A stretch of 64,000 nucleotides of DNA from Portulaca oleracea. Lineage: Eukaryota; Streptophyta; Magnoliopsida; Caryophyllales; Portulacaceae. A program made the position numbers and the translations under genes. A model generated the notes under the pieces. The model was given only the letters and a program-made list of their open reading frames with translations, did not search any database and was not told the DNA's origin. The stretch is taken from contig CM055888.1 of the NCBI GenBank assembly GCA_029582165.1, positions 17,868,001 through 17,932,000 of the forward strand, read 5' to 3'. This document shows positions 32,709 to 44,502 of this stretch, one piece after another. Each line of letters starts with the position of its first letter. Positions within the stretch are counted from its first letter, which is position 1.

Positions 32709-32823
32709 TGATGCATAATGAATCAAAACTAATCCATTATACACGAAATGAAAACGGATCGTTCACAAGTAAGAACTTGTGATTGTTGATTTCTCAAACA
32801 AACGAATGAAACGAATGGAAAAA
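32709..32823 (-). repeat. LTR of B3 (left copy), part 1
   Basis: Minus-strand LTR end. Runs to aaaaa (32819-32823), the left target duplication of T. No gene is present. Confidence 0.87.
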
Positions 32824-33785
32824 TGATGCATAATTGATGGCCTTATGCATCAAGGTCAACCATGGAGACATCTAATACTCACCTAGGAGAAAGAAGAGCT
32901 CAAGTCTCTCATATATCTCTCTACTTGGAAGGGATCAACTCATATGGTTGTATACTTTTGCTCCTTAATTCAAGGACCATGAAGCTATCATAGAAGTCAT
33001 CCTAGAGAGGATTAATCTACATTCCAAGAGCTTTCATATGGTTCAAGAATCTTTAAGTTTGGATGAGAATCCAAGGAGTTATCATCTTTGAAATCTAGTT
33101 TAGTTCATTGTTTTCTTTATGATGTAATCATTAGAATAGATGATGTAAGCCTCAAGGGGCCTATTTCTTGATTTGTGCACGTTTAGGGAGGGCTAGGATT
33201 ACTATAAATACCCCCCTTAGGCGTCTTGTAACCTCATTCATTCAATATATCAAATACAAAGTAAACACATGGTGTTGTTTTCTCTCTAGCTTTTGTGCTA
33301 GTTTTCGTTTCTCTTGAGGGAGTTTCGAAGTTATCCCCTTCTTCTATTCAAGGGTGGCATCCTTGAAGGTGAAAGGAAGGAATTGAAGGTCTCTTGAAGG
33401 TGGTGTGGCTATATCCTTCCAAGAGTCTTCAAAAGCCATCAACTATCCAACGTTCATTCATCCATTTATCATCCATTTCGTGTCATTCATCAAGAATTCA
33501 ACAAGAGTTCATCAAGAATTCAACAAGAAGCATTTGTTCTTCATCATCACGTCCAAGCTTCATCAAACGCTCATTCGTTCATCATCATTCATCATTCGTT
33601 TATCCATTCGTTCATCTTTTCTATTCATTTGGTAACCATCTTTCATAGTTCTTTCCATCCTTTTTCATCCATTTCTATTCCATTTTTGGTTCTTTGGAAC
33701 TTTGAGAAGGGAGATTCCAATCTTCGTTTTTAAAGATCCTTAGATATTGTGTAATGAGATCATCCCTTGGTCCCATTATGCATCA
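32824..33785 (+). repeat. T LTR 1 (962 bp)
   Basis: E-type U3 (TGATGCATAA / TTATGCATCA hairpin, GGTCAACCATGGAGACATC) joined to C-type R-U5 (TTCAAGG/CCTTGAA hairpin). TATA box TATAAATA 33203-33210. Ends TTATGCATCA. Confidence 0.92.
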
Positions 33786-33789
33786 AATT

Positions 33790-33801
33790 TGGTATCAGAG
33801 C
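33790..33801 (+). promoter_or_regulatory. Primer-binding site of T copy 1
   Basis: TGGTATCAGAGC, 4 nt after LTR 1. The leader continues to 34066. Confidence 0.92.
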
Positions 33802-34066
33802 TTAGGAGTTTGATTCTCTTAGTTGAACCATCTTTCTACAAAACTTTCCATCACAAAAACGTTCCTACCATCTCTCCATCACACGCCATCCATTAGTTCT
33901 TCCAAGAACTCATCAAGAACCCATCAAGAACTCATAAAGAACCCTAAACTCCACAAAGAACCCGTGAGCCCAAACACAAATCTAACCAATTTCCCCCTCA
34001 CATCCCTTCTATGCTAACCATCCTACCATGAGTTTCTTGTGATCTTTTGAATCAAGATTGGTTCTA

Positions 34067-35555
34067 ATGGATTGCAAAAGGTCCAGCAAGAATTCCCAAC
34101 ATGAGCTACAATGTTTGAAGCAACAAATCGATGATCTTGCCAAGCAAATGGAAGAATGTGGGATTCTTTCAAAAGGGTTAAGAAGCACAAGATCACGTGT
34201 GGTTCACTCTTCTAAGGTTGAATATGAAGCACCTTATGCCCCGAGTAAACATTCCAACAAAAAGAATGGGAAGAAAGTTCAAGAAGATTTCTTGCCATCC
34301 GATTACAAAGGTGACTCCATCAACAATCTTGAAGGAATTAAGCAAGGGAACATGGATGTACTTGAATATACAATAGAGTTCAAGTGGCAACTATGGAAGA
34401 ATGGTCTTAAAGACACATTCGTCGTGTTGTTGTAAATCATCTTCTCACAAACTTGGAAGAGTTAAGCTCCTTAGCTCTCGATGTTGAAATACAAAGGAGA
34501 TGTTGTCATTGCCAAAGTTTAGGTCACATTGATTTGGAGTGTCCTAACAAGAAGAAAGATGTGTCTTTGGTTGAGTACCAAACACATGATAACAAACCAT
34601 TTGAAGAGGAAAAGGAAGAGGAAGTTGGCGTTGACATGAAAGAAGAAGAATTTGAGGTTAACGCAAAAGAAGAAGAAATTGGGAATGTCGCATATGAGGA
34701 GGAGAATAAAGAGGATGAAAAGGTAGAAGAGGAGCATATGGAAAAGTGGCTTGTGACAAAAGAAGCAAGTGTGGCGTATGAACATCCACAAAGAGAGTGC
34801 AAGATCTCTCATTATACCAACAAAGGAGAAGTATGTTCGTTGAACCAAGAAAAGGAAAGTTGTGCCTCCTATGGAAATATTGTTGTCCTTACGCAAGGGT
34901 TAAGCCATGACAAGTACATTCATTTCAATCCAAGAAGTTTAGTAAGTCTTTGCTTTTACAAAATTTGCAAAGATTCATTATATTGCAAAATTACTTCTAT
35001 GGATTCTTGTCATACTTTGTTGGAAGGACCAAAGTTGCTTGATAGGAATATCATGCCTCTTGATGCATCTCTACTTCCATCTTATACCACACGGCCTAAG
35101 AAGGAAGAAAGCCATCTTGTGTCGATCATGAAGAAGGAGTATCGAGGAATAAAGAATATAAGGATCCTATTCTTATACATTTGGAGAAGAATGAAACGGA
35201 TCCAAGTATCCATCACATTTTGAATCTTCCTATGAAGCATATCTTCCATGAGCATCCAAGAGCTATCTACTTAGATCACTTAGTTGAAAGGCCGAGAATT
35301 CAAAAGGATGAAATAGCCCAAGTCATCAAGGTACAATGTTTCATGCTAAATGACAAGGGTAAAGTGGTAAGAATAGACTTGGGGAGTGAGAAGCAACGTG
35401 AACAACCCACGTTCACGGTGAAGAAATGCAAGTCCAAATCTTATGGTGTTCGAGAATTGATCGGAAGAAAGTTTAAGAAGTTCATCAAAGGAATCTATGA
35501 TGACTTCAAAGCTTTCAAGAAGAAAGTCTTTGTGAAGAAGGCAAGTGAGAGTTGA
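34067..35555 (+). pseudogene. Gag-like and tail coding relic, T copy 1
   Basis: ATG at 34067 (MDCKRSSKNSQHELQCLKQQ), a C-type Gag. A roughly 60-bp deletion inside the LGLNDYIRR region (near 34411) shifts the frame and gives a stop at 34435. 34453-35223 then reads LEELSSLALDVE, an intact CCHC knuckle CCHCQSLGHIDLECPNKK, an acidic linker and the degenerate protease block (LYCKITSMDSCHTLLEGPKL, active-site block lost). A second shift near 35150 leads to the E-type tail (35181-35555: NDKGKVVRIDLGSEKQ, GIYDDFKAFKKK). No RT, RNaseH or IN. Confidence 0.83.
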
Positions 35556-35598
35556 TTTTTCCAAAGTTTGAGGGCAAACTTTTTCAACCGGGGGTGTA

Positions 35599-36561
35599 TG
35601 ATGCATAATTGATGGCCTTATGCATCAAGGTCAACCATGGAGACATCTAATACTCACCTAGAAGAAAGAAGAGCTCAAGTCTCTCATATATCTCTCTACT
35701 TGGAAGGGATCAACTCATATGGTTGTATACTTTTGCTCCTTAATTCAAGGACCATGAAGCTATCATAGAAGTCATCCTAGAGAGGATTAATCTACATTCC
35801 AAGAGCTTTCATATGGTTCAAGAATCTTTAAGTTTGGATGAGAATCCAAGGAGTTATCATCATTTGAAATCTAGTTTAGTTCATTGTTTTCTTTATGATG
35901 TAATCATTAGAATAGATGATGTAAGCCTCAAGGGGCCTATTTCTTGATTAGTGCACGTTTAGGGAGGGCTAGGATTACTATAAATACCCCCCTTAGGCGT
36001 CTTGTAACCTCATTCATTCAATATATCAAATACAAAGTAAACACATGGTGTTGTTTTCTCTCTAGCTTTTGTGCTAGTTTTCGTTTCTCTTGAGGGAGTT
36101 TCGAAGTTATCCCCTTCTTCTATTCAAGGGTGGCATCCTTGAAGGTGAAAGGAAGGAATTGAAGGTCTCTTGAAGGTGGTGTGGCTATATCCTTCCAAGA
36201 GTCTTCAAAAGCCATCAACTATCCAACGTTCATTCATCCATTTATCATCCATTTCGTGTCATTCATCAAGAATTCAACAAGAGTTCATCAAGAATTCAAC
36301 AAGAAGCATTTGTTCTTCATCATCACGTCCAAGCTTCATCAAACGCTCATTCGTTCATCATCATTCATCATTCGTTTATCCATTCGTTCATCTTTTCTAT
36401 TCATTTGGTAACCATCTTTCATAGTTCTTTCCATCCTTTTTCATCCATTTCTATTCCATTTTTGGTTCTTTGGAACTTTGAGAAGGGAGATTCCTATCTT
36501 CGTTTTTAAAGATCCTTAGATATTGTGTAATGAGATCATCCCTTGGTCTCATTATGCATCA
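35599..36561 (+). repeat. T LTR 2 (963 bp, shared middle LTR)
   Basis: Preceded by GGGGGTGTA (35590-35598) and followed by a second primer-binding site (36566-36577). It therefore serves as 3' LTR of copy 1 and 5' LTR of copy 2. It is closer to LTR 1 than to LTR 3 by eye. Confidence 0.92.
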
Positions 36562-36565
36562 AATT

Positions 36566-36577
36566 TGGTATCAGAGC
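36566..36577 (+). promoter_or_regulatory. Primer-binding site of T copy 2
   Basis: TGGTATCAGAGC, 4 nt after LTR 2. Confidence 0.92.
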
Positions 36578-36845
36578 TTAGGAGTTTGATTCTCTTAGTT
36601 CTTGAACCATATTTCTACAAAACTTTCCATCACAAAAACGTTCCTACCATCTCTCCATCACACGCCATCCATTAGTTCTTCCAAGAACTCATCAAGAACC
36701 CATCAAGAACTCATAAAGAACCCTAAACTCCACAAAGAACCCGTGAGCCCAAACACAAATCTAACCAATTTCCCCCTCACATCCCTTCTATGCTAACCAT
36801 CCTACCATGAGTTTCTTGTGATCTTTTGAATCAAGATTGGTTCTA

Positions 36846-38332
36846 ATGGATTGCAAAAGGTCCAGCAAGAATTCCCAACATGAGCTACAATGTTTGAAGC
36901 AACAAATCGATGATCTTGCCAAGCAAATGGAAGAATGTGGGATTCTTTCAAAAGGGTTAAGAAGCACAAGATCACGTGTGGTTCACTCTTCTAAGGTTGA
37001 ATATGAAGCACCTTATGCCCCGAGTAAACATTCCAACAAAAAGAATGGGAAGAAAGTTCAAGAAGATTTCCGCCATCCGACATAAAGGTGACTCCATCAA
37101 CAATCTTGAAGGAATTAAGCAAGGGAGCATGGATGTACTTGAATATACAATAGAGTTCAAGTGGCAACTATGGAAGAATGGTCTTAAAGACACATTCGTC
37201 GTGTTGTTGTAAATCATCTTCTCACAAACTTGGAAGAGTTAAGCTCCTTAGCTCTCGATGTTGAAATACAAAGGAGATGTTGTCATTGCCAAAGTTTAGG
37301 TCACATTGATTTGGAGTGTCCTAACAAGAAGAAAGATGTGTCTTTGGTTGAGTACCAAACACATGATAACAAACCATTTGAAGAGGAAAAGGAAGAGGAA
37401 GTTGGCGTTGACATGAAAGAAGAAGAATTTGAGGTTAACGCAAAAGAAGAAGAAATTGGGAATGTCGCATATGAGGAGGAGAATAAAGAGGAAGAAAAGG
37501 TAGAAGAGGAGCATATGGAAAAGTGGCTTGTGACAAAAGAAGCAAGTGTGGCGTATGAACATCCACAAAGAGAGTGCAAGATCTCTCATTATACCAACAA
37601 AGGAGAAGTATGTTCGTTGAACCAAGAAAAGGAAAGTTGTGCCTCCTATGGAAATATTGTTGTCCTTACGCAAGGGTTAAGCCATGACAAGTACATTCAT
37701 TTCAATCCAAGAAGTTTAGTAAGTCTTTGCTTTTACAAAATTTGCAAAGATTCATTATATTGCAAAATTACTTCTATGGATTCTTGTCATACTTTGTTGG
37801 AAGGACCAAAGTTGCTTGATAGGAATATCATGCCTCTTGATGCATCTCTACTTCCATCTTATACCACACGGCCTAAGAAGGAAGAAAGCCATCTTGTGTC
37901 GATCATGAAGAAGGAGTATCGAGGAATAAAGAATATAAGGATCCTATTCTTATACATTTGGAGAAGAATGAAACGGATCCAAGTATCCATCACATTTTGA
38001 ATCTTCCTATGAAGCATATCTTCCATGAGCATCCAAGAGCTATCTACTTAGATCACTTGGTTGAAAGGCCGAGAATTCGAAAGGATGAAATAGCCCAAGT
38101 CATCAAGGTACAATGTTTCATGCTAAATGACAAGGGTAAAGTGGTAAGAATAGACTTGGGGAGTGAGAAGCAACGTGAACAACCCACGTTCACGGTGAAG
38201 AAATGCAAGTCCAAATCTTATGGTGTTCGAGAATTGATCGGAAGAAAGTTTAAGAAGTTCATCAAAGGAATCTATGATGACTTCAAAGCTTTCAAGAAGA
38301 AAGTCTTTGTGAAGAAGGCAAGTGAGAGTTGA
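36846..38332 (+). pseudogene. Gag-like and tail coding relic, T copy 2
   Basis: Near-duplicate of 34067-35555 with the same internal deletion and the same second frameshift. Additional small changes near 37070-37085 (TTCCGCCATCCGACATAAAGG) break the Gag frame earlier. It includes the knuckle CCHCQSLGHIDLECPNKK, the acidic linker, the protease relic and the E-type tail (37958-38332). Confidence 0.83.
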
Positions 38333-38375
38333 TTTTTCCAAAGTTTGAGGGCAAACTTTTTCAATCGGGGGTGTA

Positions 38376-39344
38376 TGATGCATAATTGATGGCCTTATGC
38401 ATCAAGGTCAACCATGGAGACATCTAATACTCACCTAGAAGAAAGAAGAGCTCAAGTCTCTCATATATCTCTCTACTTGGAAGGGATCAACTCATATGGC
38501 TGTATACTTTTGCTCCTTAATTCAAGGACCATGAAGCTATCATAGAAGTCATCCTAGAAGGATTAATCTACATTCCAAGAGCTTTCATATGGTTCAAGAA
38601 TCTTTAAGATTGGATGAGAATCCAAGGAATTATCATCATTTGAAATCTAGTTTAGTTCATTGTTTTCTTTATGATGTAATCATTAGAATAGATGATGTAA
38701 GCCTCAAGGGGCCTATTTCTTGATTTGTGCACGTTTAGGGAGGGATAGGATTACTATAAATACCCCCCTTAGGCCTCTTGTAATCTCATTCATTCAATAT
38801 ATCAAATACAAAATAAACACATGGTGTTGTTTTCTCTCTAGCTTTTGTGCTAGTTTTCGTTTCTCTTGAGGGAGTTTCGAAGTTATCCCCTTCTTCTATT
38901 CAAGGGTGGCATCCTTGAAGGTGAAAGGAAGGAATTGAAGGTCTCTTGAAGGTGGTGTGGCTATATCCTACCAAGAGTCTTCAAAATCCATCAACTATCC
39001 AACGTTCATTCATCCATTTATCATCCATTTCGTGTCATTCATCAAGAATTCAACAAGAATTCATCAAGAATTCAACAAGAAGCATTTGTTCTTCATCATC
39101 ACGTCCAAACTTCATCAAACGCTCATTCGTTCATCATCATTCATCATTCATCATTCGTTTATCCATTCGTTCATCTTTTCTATTCATTTGGTAACCATCT
39201 TTCATAGTTCTTTCCATCCATTTTCATCCATTTCTATTCCATTTTTGGTTCTTTGGAACTTTGAGAAGGGAGATTCCTATCTTCGTTTTTAAAGATCCTT
39301 AGATATTGTGTAATGAGATCATCCCTTGGTCCCATTATGCATCA
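38376..39344 (+). repeat. T LTR 3 (969 bp)
   Basis: Preceded by GGGGGTGTA (38367-38375). More point differences from LTR 1 and LTR 2 than those have from each other (for example ggatagg for ggctagg, and an extra attcatc in the C-T-rich part near 39140). Ends TTATGCATCA, then aaaaa. Confidence 0.92.
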
Positions 39345-39349
39345 AAAAA

Positions 39350-40042
39350 GGTATGAAACGAAAGGCTTGGACGAGAGTTCTAATGATTATGACAAGAATA
39401 CGACTTGATGTAGAAACAAGATAGAACTGGCAATGGAAACCTCCTTGATTGATATAGACGCACCACAATCAATTTGATATCCAACTCCTCCTTTGCACCA
39501 TCCAAGATTGCTCCCTCTTGGAATAGAAGAGAAGATTTGATCGAATTCCCCTCAAGGAATCCGAAACTCTAGCTAGAATGCTAGAAACTAAAGCATGACA
39601 ACTTTAGAGAGAATTTGGGTGTTTATTATGATTCAATATAATGTAATGTGTCCAATGAACCACCCTAAGGGGTCTATTTATACTACTAATGCCCCCCCTT
39701 AGGCGTGTACAATCAAGAAGAGAGCCTTTAAGGGCTTACATCATCTAGCCTAATGATTACATCATAAAGAAAACAATGAACTAAGCTAGATTACAATTGA
39801 TGATAACTTGCTCTACACTTAACCAAATTTAAAGATTCTTGAACCATATGAAAGCTCTTTGAATGTAGTTTAATCCACTCTAGGATGACTTCCATGATAG
39901 CCTTATGGTTCTTGAGTTAGAGAGCAAATCATCATTCCTCCATGAATAAGACCACTCGAATGTAAACCCAATGTGATGGTTTCAAGCTCTTTGTCGATGT
40001 AGCTTAGCATTTGGCTTCCATGATGTAGGTTTGTGACCCAAT
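39350..40042 (-). repeat. LTR of B3 (left copy), part 2
   Basis: Resumes after T. A roughly 60-bp segment present in B2 (19878-19940) is missing at 39398. The LTR stops at gacccaat (40042), about nine bases short of its proper end TCTACATCA. The region 39903-40042 encodes, on the minus strand, the same LTR-internal pol C-terminus as 46022-46169. Confidence 0.85.
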
Positions 40043-40929
40043 GAAGGTATGATGATGAATGAATGATGGAAAGTTTGAATGCTTTGGGTTCTTGATGAAT
40101 TCTTGTTGAATTCTTGATGAATGACGTGAGGTTGGATGAATGTAGTTGAATGAACGATGGAATGGATAGTTGGATAGATTTGGCTTTTGAAGGATCGATG
40201 AGGATACAGCCACACCACCTCAAAGAACTCTTCAATTCCTTCCTTTCACCTTCAAGGATGCCACCCTTGAATAGAAGAAGGGGATAACTTCGAAACTCCC
40301 TCAAGAGAAACGAAAAGACTAGCACAAAAGCTAGAGAGAAAACACCTTGTGTTTGTATTTGATATATGAATGAATGATTGAATGAATACAATGGCACCCT
40401 AGGGGGTCTATTTATACTACTGTAGGGACCCCTTGGACATGTACCTAGGGTTCAAGAAACCAAGAATCAACTATTACATCATATATCCTATTTATGACAT
40501 CATAAACTATAAAATACAACTCTAGAAAGAAATTGCTATAACTCCTTCAATACTTGTCCGTTTTTGTTGATTCAAAAACCATTGGAAAGCTTATTGAAAG
40601 AGCTCCAATATGTCTTTTGATGATTTCCTCAATAGATGTTTGGATCTAGAGTTATAGAGCAAAATATCGAACTATACTTGATGGAGTCCTTTGCTGCCGT
40701 GAGAGATGACTTCTCAATAAGGACTTGAGAGTTATTTATGCTCATTGATGTCCTCCAAATGTGAGAGTAACTCCATGTAAGCTAGAATACCATCAAGGTC
40801 CTTCATGCTTTCTTCCTTGTGCTAATAAACCTTGTAGTTGTTGATACCCAAGGCGACATTTGTAGCTTCTAGCTAGATTGAGGTCCTTTAGCTAGGCCTT
40901 GATGTATATAGATAGGCAAATATACATCA
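40043..40929 (-). repeat. 3' LTR of C6 (truncated)
   Basis: Begins at gaaggtatgatgatg, which corresponds to about 44664 of the 5' LTR, so roughly the last 160 bp (U5 end) are missing. It ends correctly at ATATACATCA (40929). It has fewer 11-bp repeats than the 5' LTR. Confidence 0.85.
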
Positions 40930-40962
40930 TTCTCCCCCGGTTGAAAAATTTTGTCCTCAAAC

Positions 40963-43900
40963 TTAGACAAAACTTCTTCTAAACCAGTACATAACACTTC
41001 TTCTTCCTTGTTTATAAGATGTCTTCCCATATGTGTTATTGACATCACTTCTCTTGTTCCTTCTTATGAGTTTACAAATTCTCTTCTTGAATGCCTTGAA
41101 ATCATCATAGATTCCTTTGATGCTTGACTTGAACTTCCACTTTCTTCCAAGTCTTCTCATGAATAAGCCAATGATATTATGGCGCTTCAAATCTCGTTTA
41201 TTCATGGAGATTGTAGAAATCTCATATAACTTCTCAACTTCAAAGTATAGATTCACAAGCTTGTAACTCATGATGAAGACAATAGTAATATGGTGTTCCA
41301 TCTTTGAAGGATGACCTTCAACGATCTTAATATCATCTTGACTTCCTTGAATCCATGGCACTTCAACCATAAAATTCAAATTTTCATCTCCATATGGTAT
41401 AGAAGGATTGCAAATGTCACAATATTGCAGCTTATACTCGATATCAACGATCATGGTAGGCCAGAAATAATACTCCTTCATCTTGAGATACGTATTGAGT
41501 AGACCCAAATGATCAAAAGAACTTCCATATACTCCCATGATCAAGATTTCACGAATTCCACTCCTTGGAATACACACTTTATTCCCTTTGAAAAGAAATC
41601 CATGATCAATATAAAAGGATTGTTGAGGATGCTTCTCACATACCTTGTATACTTCTTTAAAATCATCATCATCTTCATACAACTCCTTGATATATTCAAG
41701 ACTAAGTACTCTTGAATCAACCATGTATCTCCTCGTTAGAAAACTTCCTTTAGTCAAAGGACTTGCTTCCTCCAAGTGACTTGATTTTGATGAACGAATC
41801 AAGTACTTCATCTCAAAGCATGATGATGGCGTGATGTCCTTATCATATGAAACATACTCCAATAGTTTGTAAGAATCACGAAGCTTAAGCATGAATCCTC
41901 CAAGATAATAATCCTTTTGCTCAAATATCCTCATGATAGCAACAAGTATGAATGCTAAGCCATAAGCATGTAGATTCTTCTTTTCTCCACTTGGTATTTC
42001 ACCAAAATAATCCATGGGACAACTTCCTTGAGATAGGACTTCACTTTTCTCAACTCCATTTGTAATGAACAAATATGATGCAAGAATAGGGAATAAAAGA
42101 ATATGATGATCATTAGCATCCTTTAAGAGACATAGTACCTCAAGTATGGATGCAAATATGGACCCTTCTTGAATAATTCCTTTCTTCCTTTTGTCCACTT
42201 GAATTACTCCATTTGATGAGATATGGTGAGATAGCATATTCTTGGACGAGAGGTAAGGACATTTCTCCAAGTACTTCTCCAATTCTCCATATGGCTTCTT
42301 ATGCTTCGCTAAGGCTAACTCCAAAGGATTTACATACTCCTTTCTACTTCTACTATATACAAAAATGTTATCAAAGTATACAAATACAATCTCTTTACAT
42401 TGCAATGGTACATACTCTTTCAAAATATGCTGTATACTATGAAAATCAAGGACATTGATGTAGTTATCCATGAATTGCGCTTGATCCTTTGCATAGACCA
42501 TTCGGTGATGAATCATAGGATTTGGTGGCAGCCTTCGATGCATGATAATACTCATGGAAGAGAAACGTACCAAAAGAGATAAGTGAGAGAGGTCACTTGT
42601 TGATAGTGCTTGTCTTTCATCCAAATATTCACAAATGAGAACAAGTGATGGTAAAGGATCTTGATCCTTTATAGGCCCACGGTTTCCAACCTCCATTGGT
42701 GTAAGAATGAGACTCCTTGGTTCTTCAAATTCATGATACTTATTCTCCATAAGTGCCATAAGAGTACTTTGATCCTCCTTGAGCCGTGAGACACAAGGTG
42801 GTAATAAGAACGCCTCTTGGAGCATGATACTCCTATGATACAACTTTGATTCTTCCAACAAAGTATAACAAGAATCCATAGAAGTAATATTACAATATAA
42901 TGAATCTTTGCAAATCTTGTAAAAAGCAAGACTTACTAAACTTCTTGGATCCATATGAAGATCATTGCCATGGTGTGAATAACTCCTCATTTGCAATTCT
43001 TGGACATTTGTTGTAGCGAGGCTAATATCTTGGTCAAGATCAATGTCAACGTCAATGATGGCACAACTTTCTCCTTCTCGGATCAATGAACACGTTTCAT
43101 CACGTAGCTCTTCTCCATTCAATTCTTCTACTTCCTCTACTTCAAGATCCTCCTCTATGTGTACTTCATTTACTTCTTTAGCCATGCTACTACATACTTC
43201 TTGAAGTTGCTCATTTTCATCAAAAACATCACATTCGGCAAATTCAACTTCTTCATTCACGCCTTCCTCCTCATACAATGGGTTGTCATATACTCGAAAC
43301 TCATCATTATTCTCCTCATACAATGGATTGTCATACACTTTAAACTCATCTTTAGGCACGCTATATACTACATTAACTTCCTCATTTGTGCCAAGGTTAT
43401 CACATACTTCATGAACATCCTCATACACGTCGAATACATCAAATAATTCACTTTCAAATTCTGGTTGCTCATAGGATGACGTTTGACATACACTTTCAAC
43501 ATGATCAAAACTTTGGCAAGATAGACTTGTACTTTGGTCAATGATTTCCTCGTCTTGGTCAATAGGAATGGAGAGGTTTAGGGGCTGTTTTGTGGAGTGA
43601 TGGGCAATAGGTTGTTGGGGTTATTTTGTAGGCGTTTGGACGAGAGGTTTGGGACGAGTTTGTGGCTTAGCTTCAAGGTCCTTGGCGTGGGATTGTTGGG
43701 ATGGTTTGTGAGGTCTTTGTTGTATATGGGTTCTATCCCAAAGTTCTTTACTCTTTACTTCTATTTCAACATCAAGGGCTAAAGAACTTAACTCCTCCAA
43801 GTTTGTGTAAGATTGATATACAACAACACGCCAAATGTAATCATTAAGACCAAGAGAGTAACATACCAAAACTTGTTGATCATTCTCCTTAAGGCCATAC

Positions 43901-44227
43901 TTCCGTAGTTGCCGTCTGAATTCTATGGTATATTCAATCACGTCCTTGCTCCCTTGCTCCATTATTTCAAGCTTGTTGAAGTAATCTCCTTTGTATTTGT
44001 AGGGCATGAACTCTTCTTGAACTTTATTTCCATTCTTCTTCTTTGGAACGTTTACTCCATTCATAAGGTGCTTCATATTCAACCTTAGAAGAGTGAACCA
44101 CACGTGATTTTGTGCTTCTTGATCCCTTTGGAAGAATTCCACATTCTTCCATTTGCTTGGCAAGATCATCAATTTGTTGCTTCAAGCATTGTAGCTCACG
44201 TTGGGAATTCTTGCTAGAATCGTCCAT
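40963..44227 (-). pseudogene. Degenerate Gag-Pol-like polyprotein of C6 (long open pol part)
   Basis: Gag starts at 44227 (MDDSSKNSQRELQCLKQQID), with a frameshift near 44035 and a stop at 43621-43623 in the Pro-rich linker. From there to 40963 the frame is open (about 2.65 kb): knuckle relic SLSCQSFDHVESVC; acidic region with two VYDNPLYEE repeats; protease relic; RT relic with YFDN at 42367-42378; RNaseH relic in which the first Asp (DASG) reads N (ITNG) and the Glu reads A; an integrase zinc-domain relic lacking one His; an integrase-core relic; and GIYDDFKAFKK. All enzymes are predicted inactive. Confidence 0.85.
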
Positions 44228-44486
44228 CTTGATCAATCTTGGTGCAAAAAGATTGCAAGATTCATGGTTTAGGGGTTTTGGATGGGTAAAGGACGAGAGG
44301 TTTGTATTTGGGGCGGATTGTGTTTGGGCTATGGGTTCTTTGTGGAGTTTATGGTTCTTTATGAGTTCTTGATGGGTTCTTGGAAGAACTCATGGGTGGC
44401 GTGATGATGGTGGGATGATGGGGATGGATTTTTGATGGAAAGATGGTGAAAAGATGGATCAAGAACTAATAGAATCAATCTCCTAA

Positions 44487-44498
44487 GCTCTGATACCA
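44487..44498 (-). promoter_or_regulatory. Primer-binding site and leader of C6
   Basis: Complement of TGGTATCAGAGC. The leader 44228-44486 resembles those of D and E2. Confidence 0.92.
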
Positions 44499-44502
44499 AT
44501 TT

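Larger units (their letters stand above)
32824..39344 (+). mobile_element. Element T: tandem three-LTR retrotransposon (LTR-int-LTR-int-LTR)
   Basis: Outer target duplication aaaaa (32819-32823 and 39345-39349). LTRs at 32824-33785, 35599-36561 and 38376-39344; two internal regions at 33786-35598 and 36562-38375. Each internal region has its own primer-binding site and polypurine tract. The two internal copies differ at only about ten sites by eye and share the same deletions. No target duplication separates them, so it is one insertion that was later duplicated, or a head-to-tail cDNA. Confidence 0.92.

Noticed and set aside
40963..43428. The C6 pol-like frame as an active reverse transcriptase or integrase
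   Set aside because: The RT box is YFDN, most of the RT body is absent, and the RNaseH and integrase catalytic residues are replaced.
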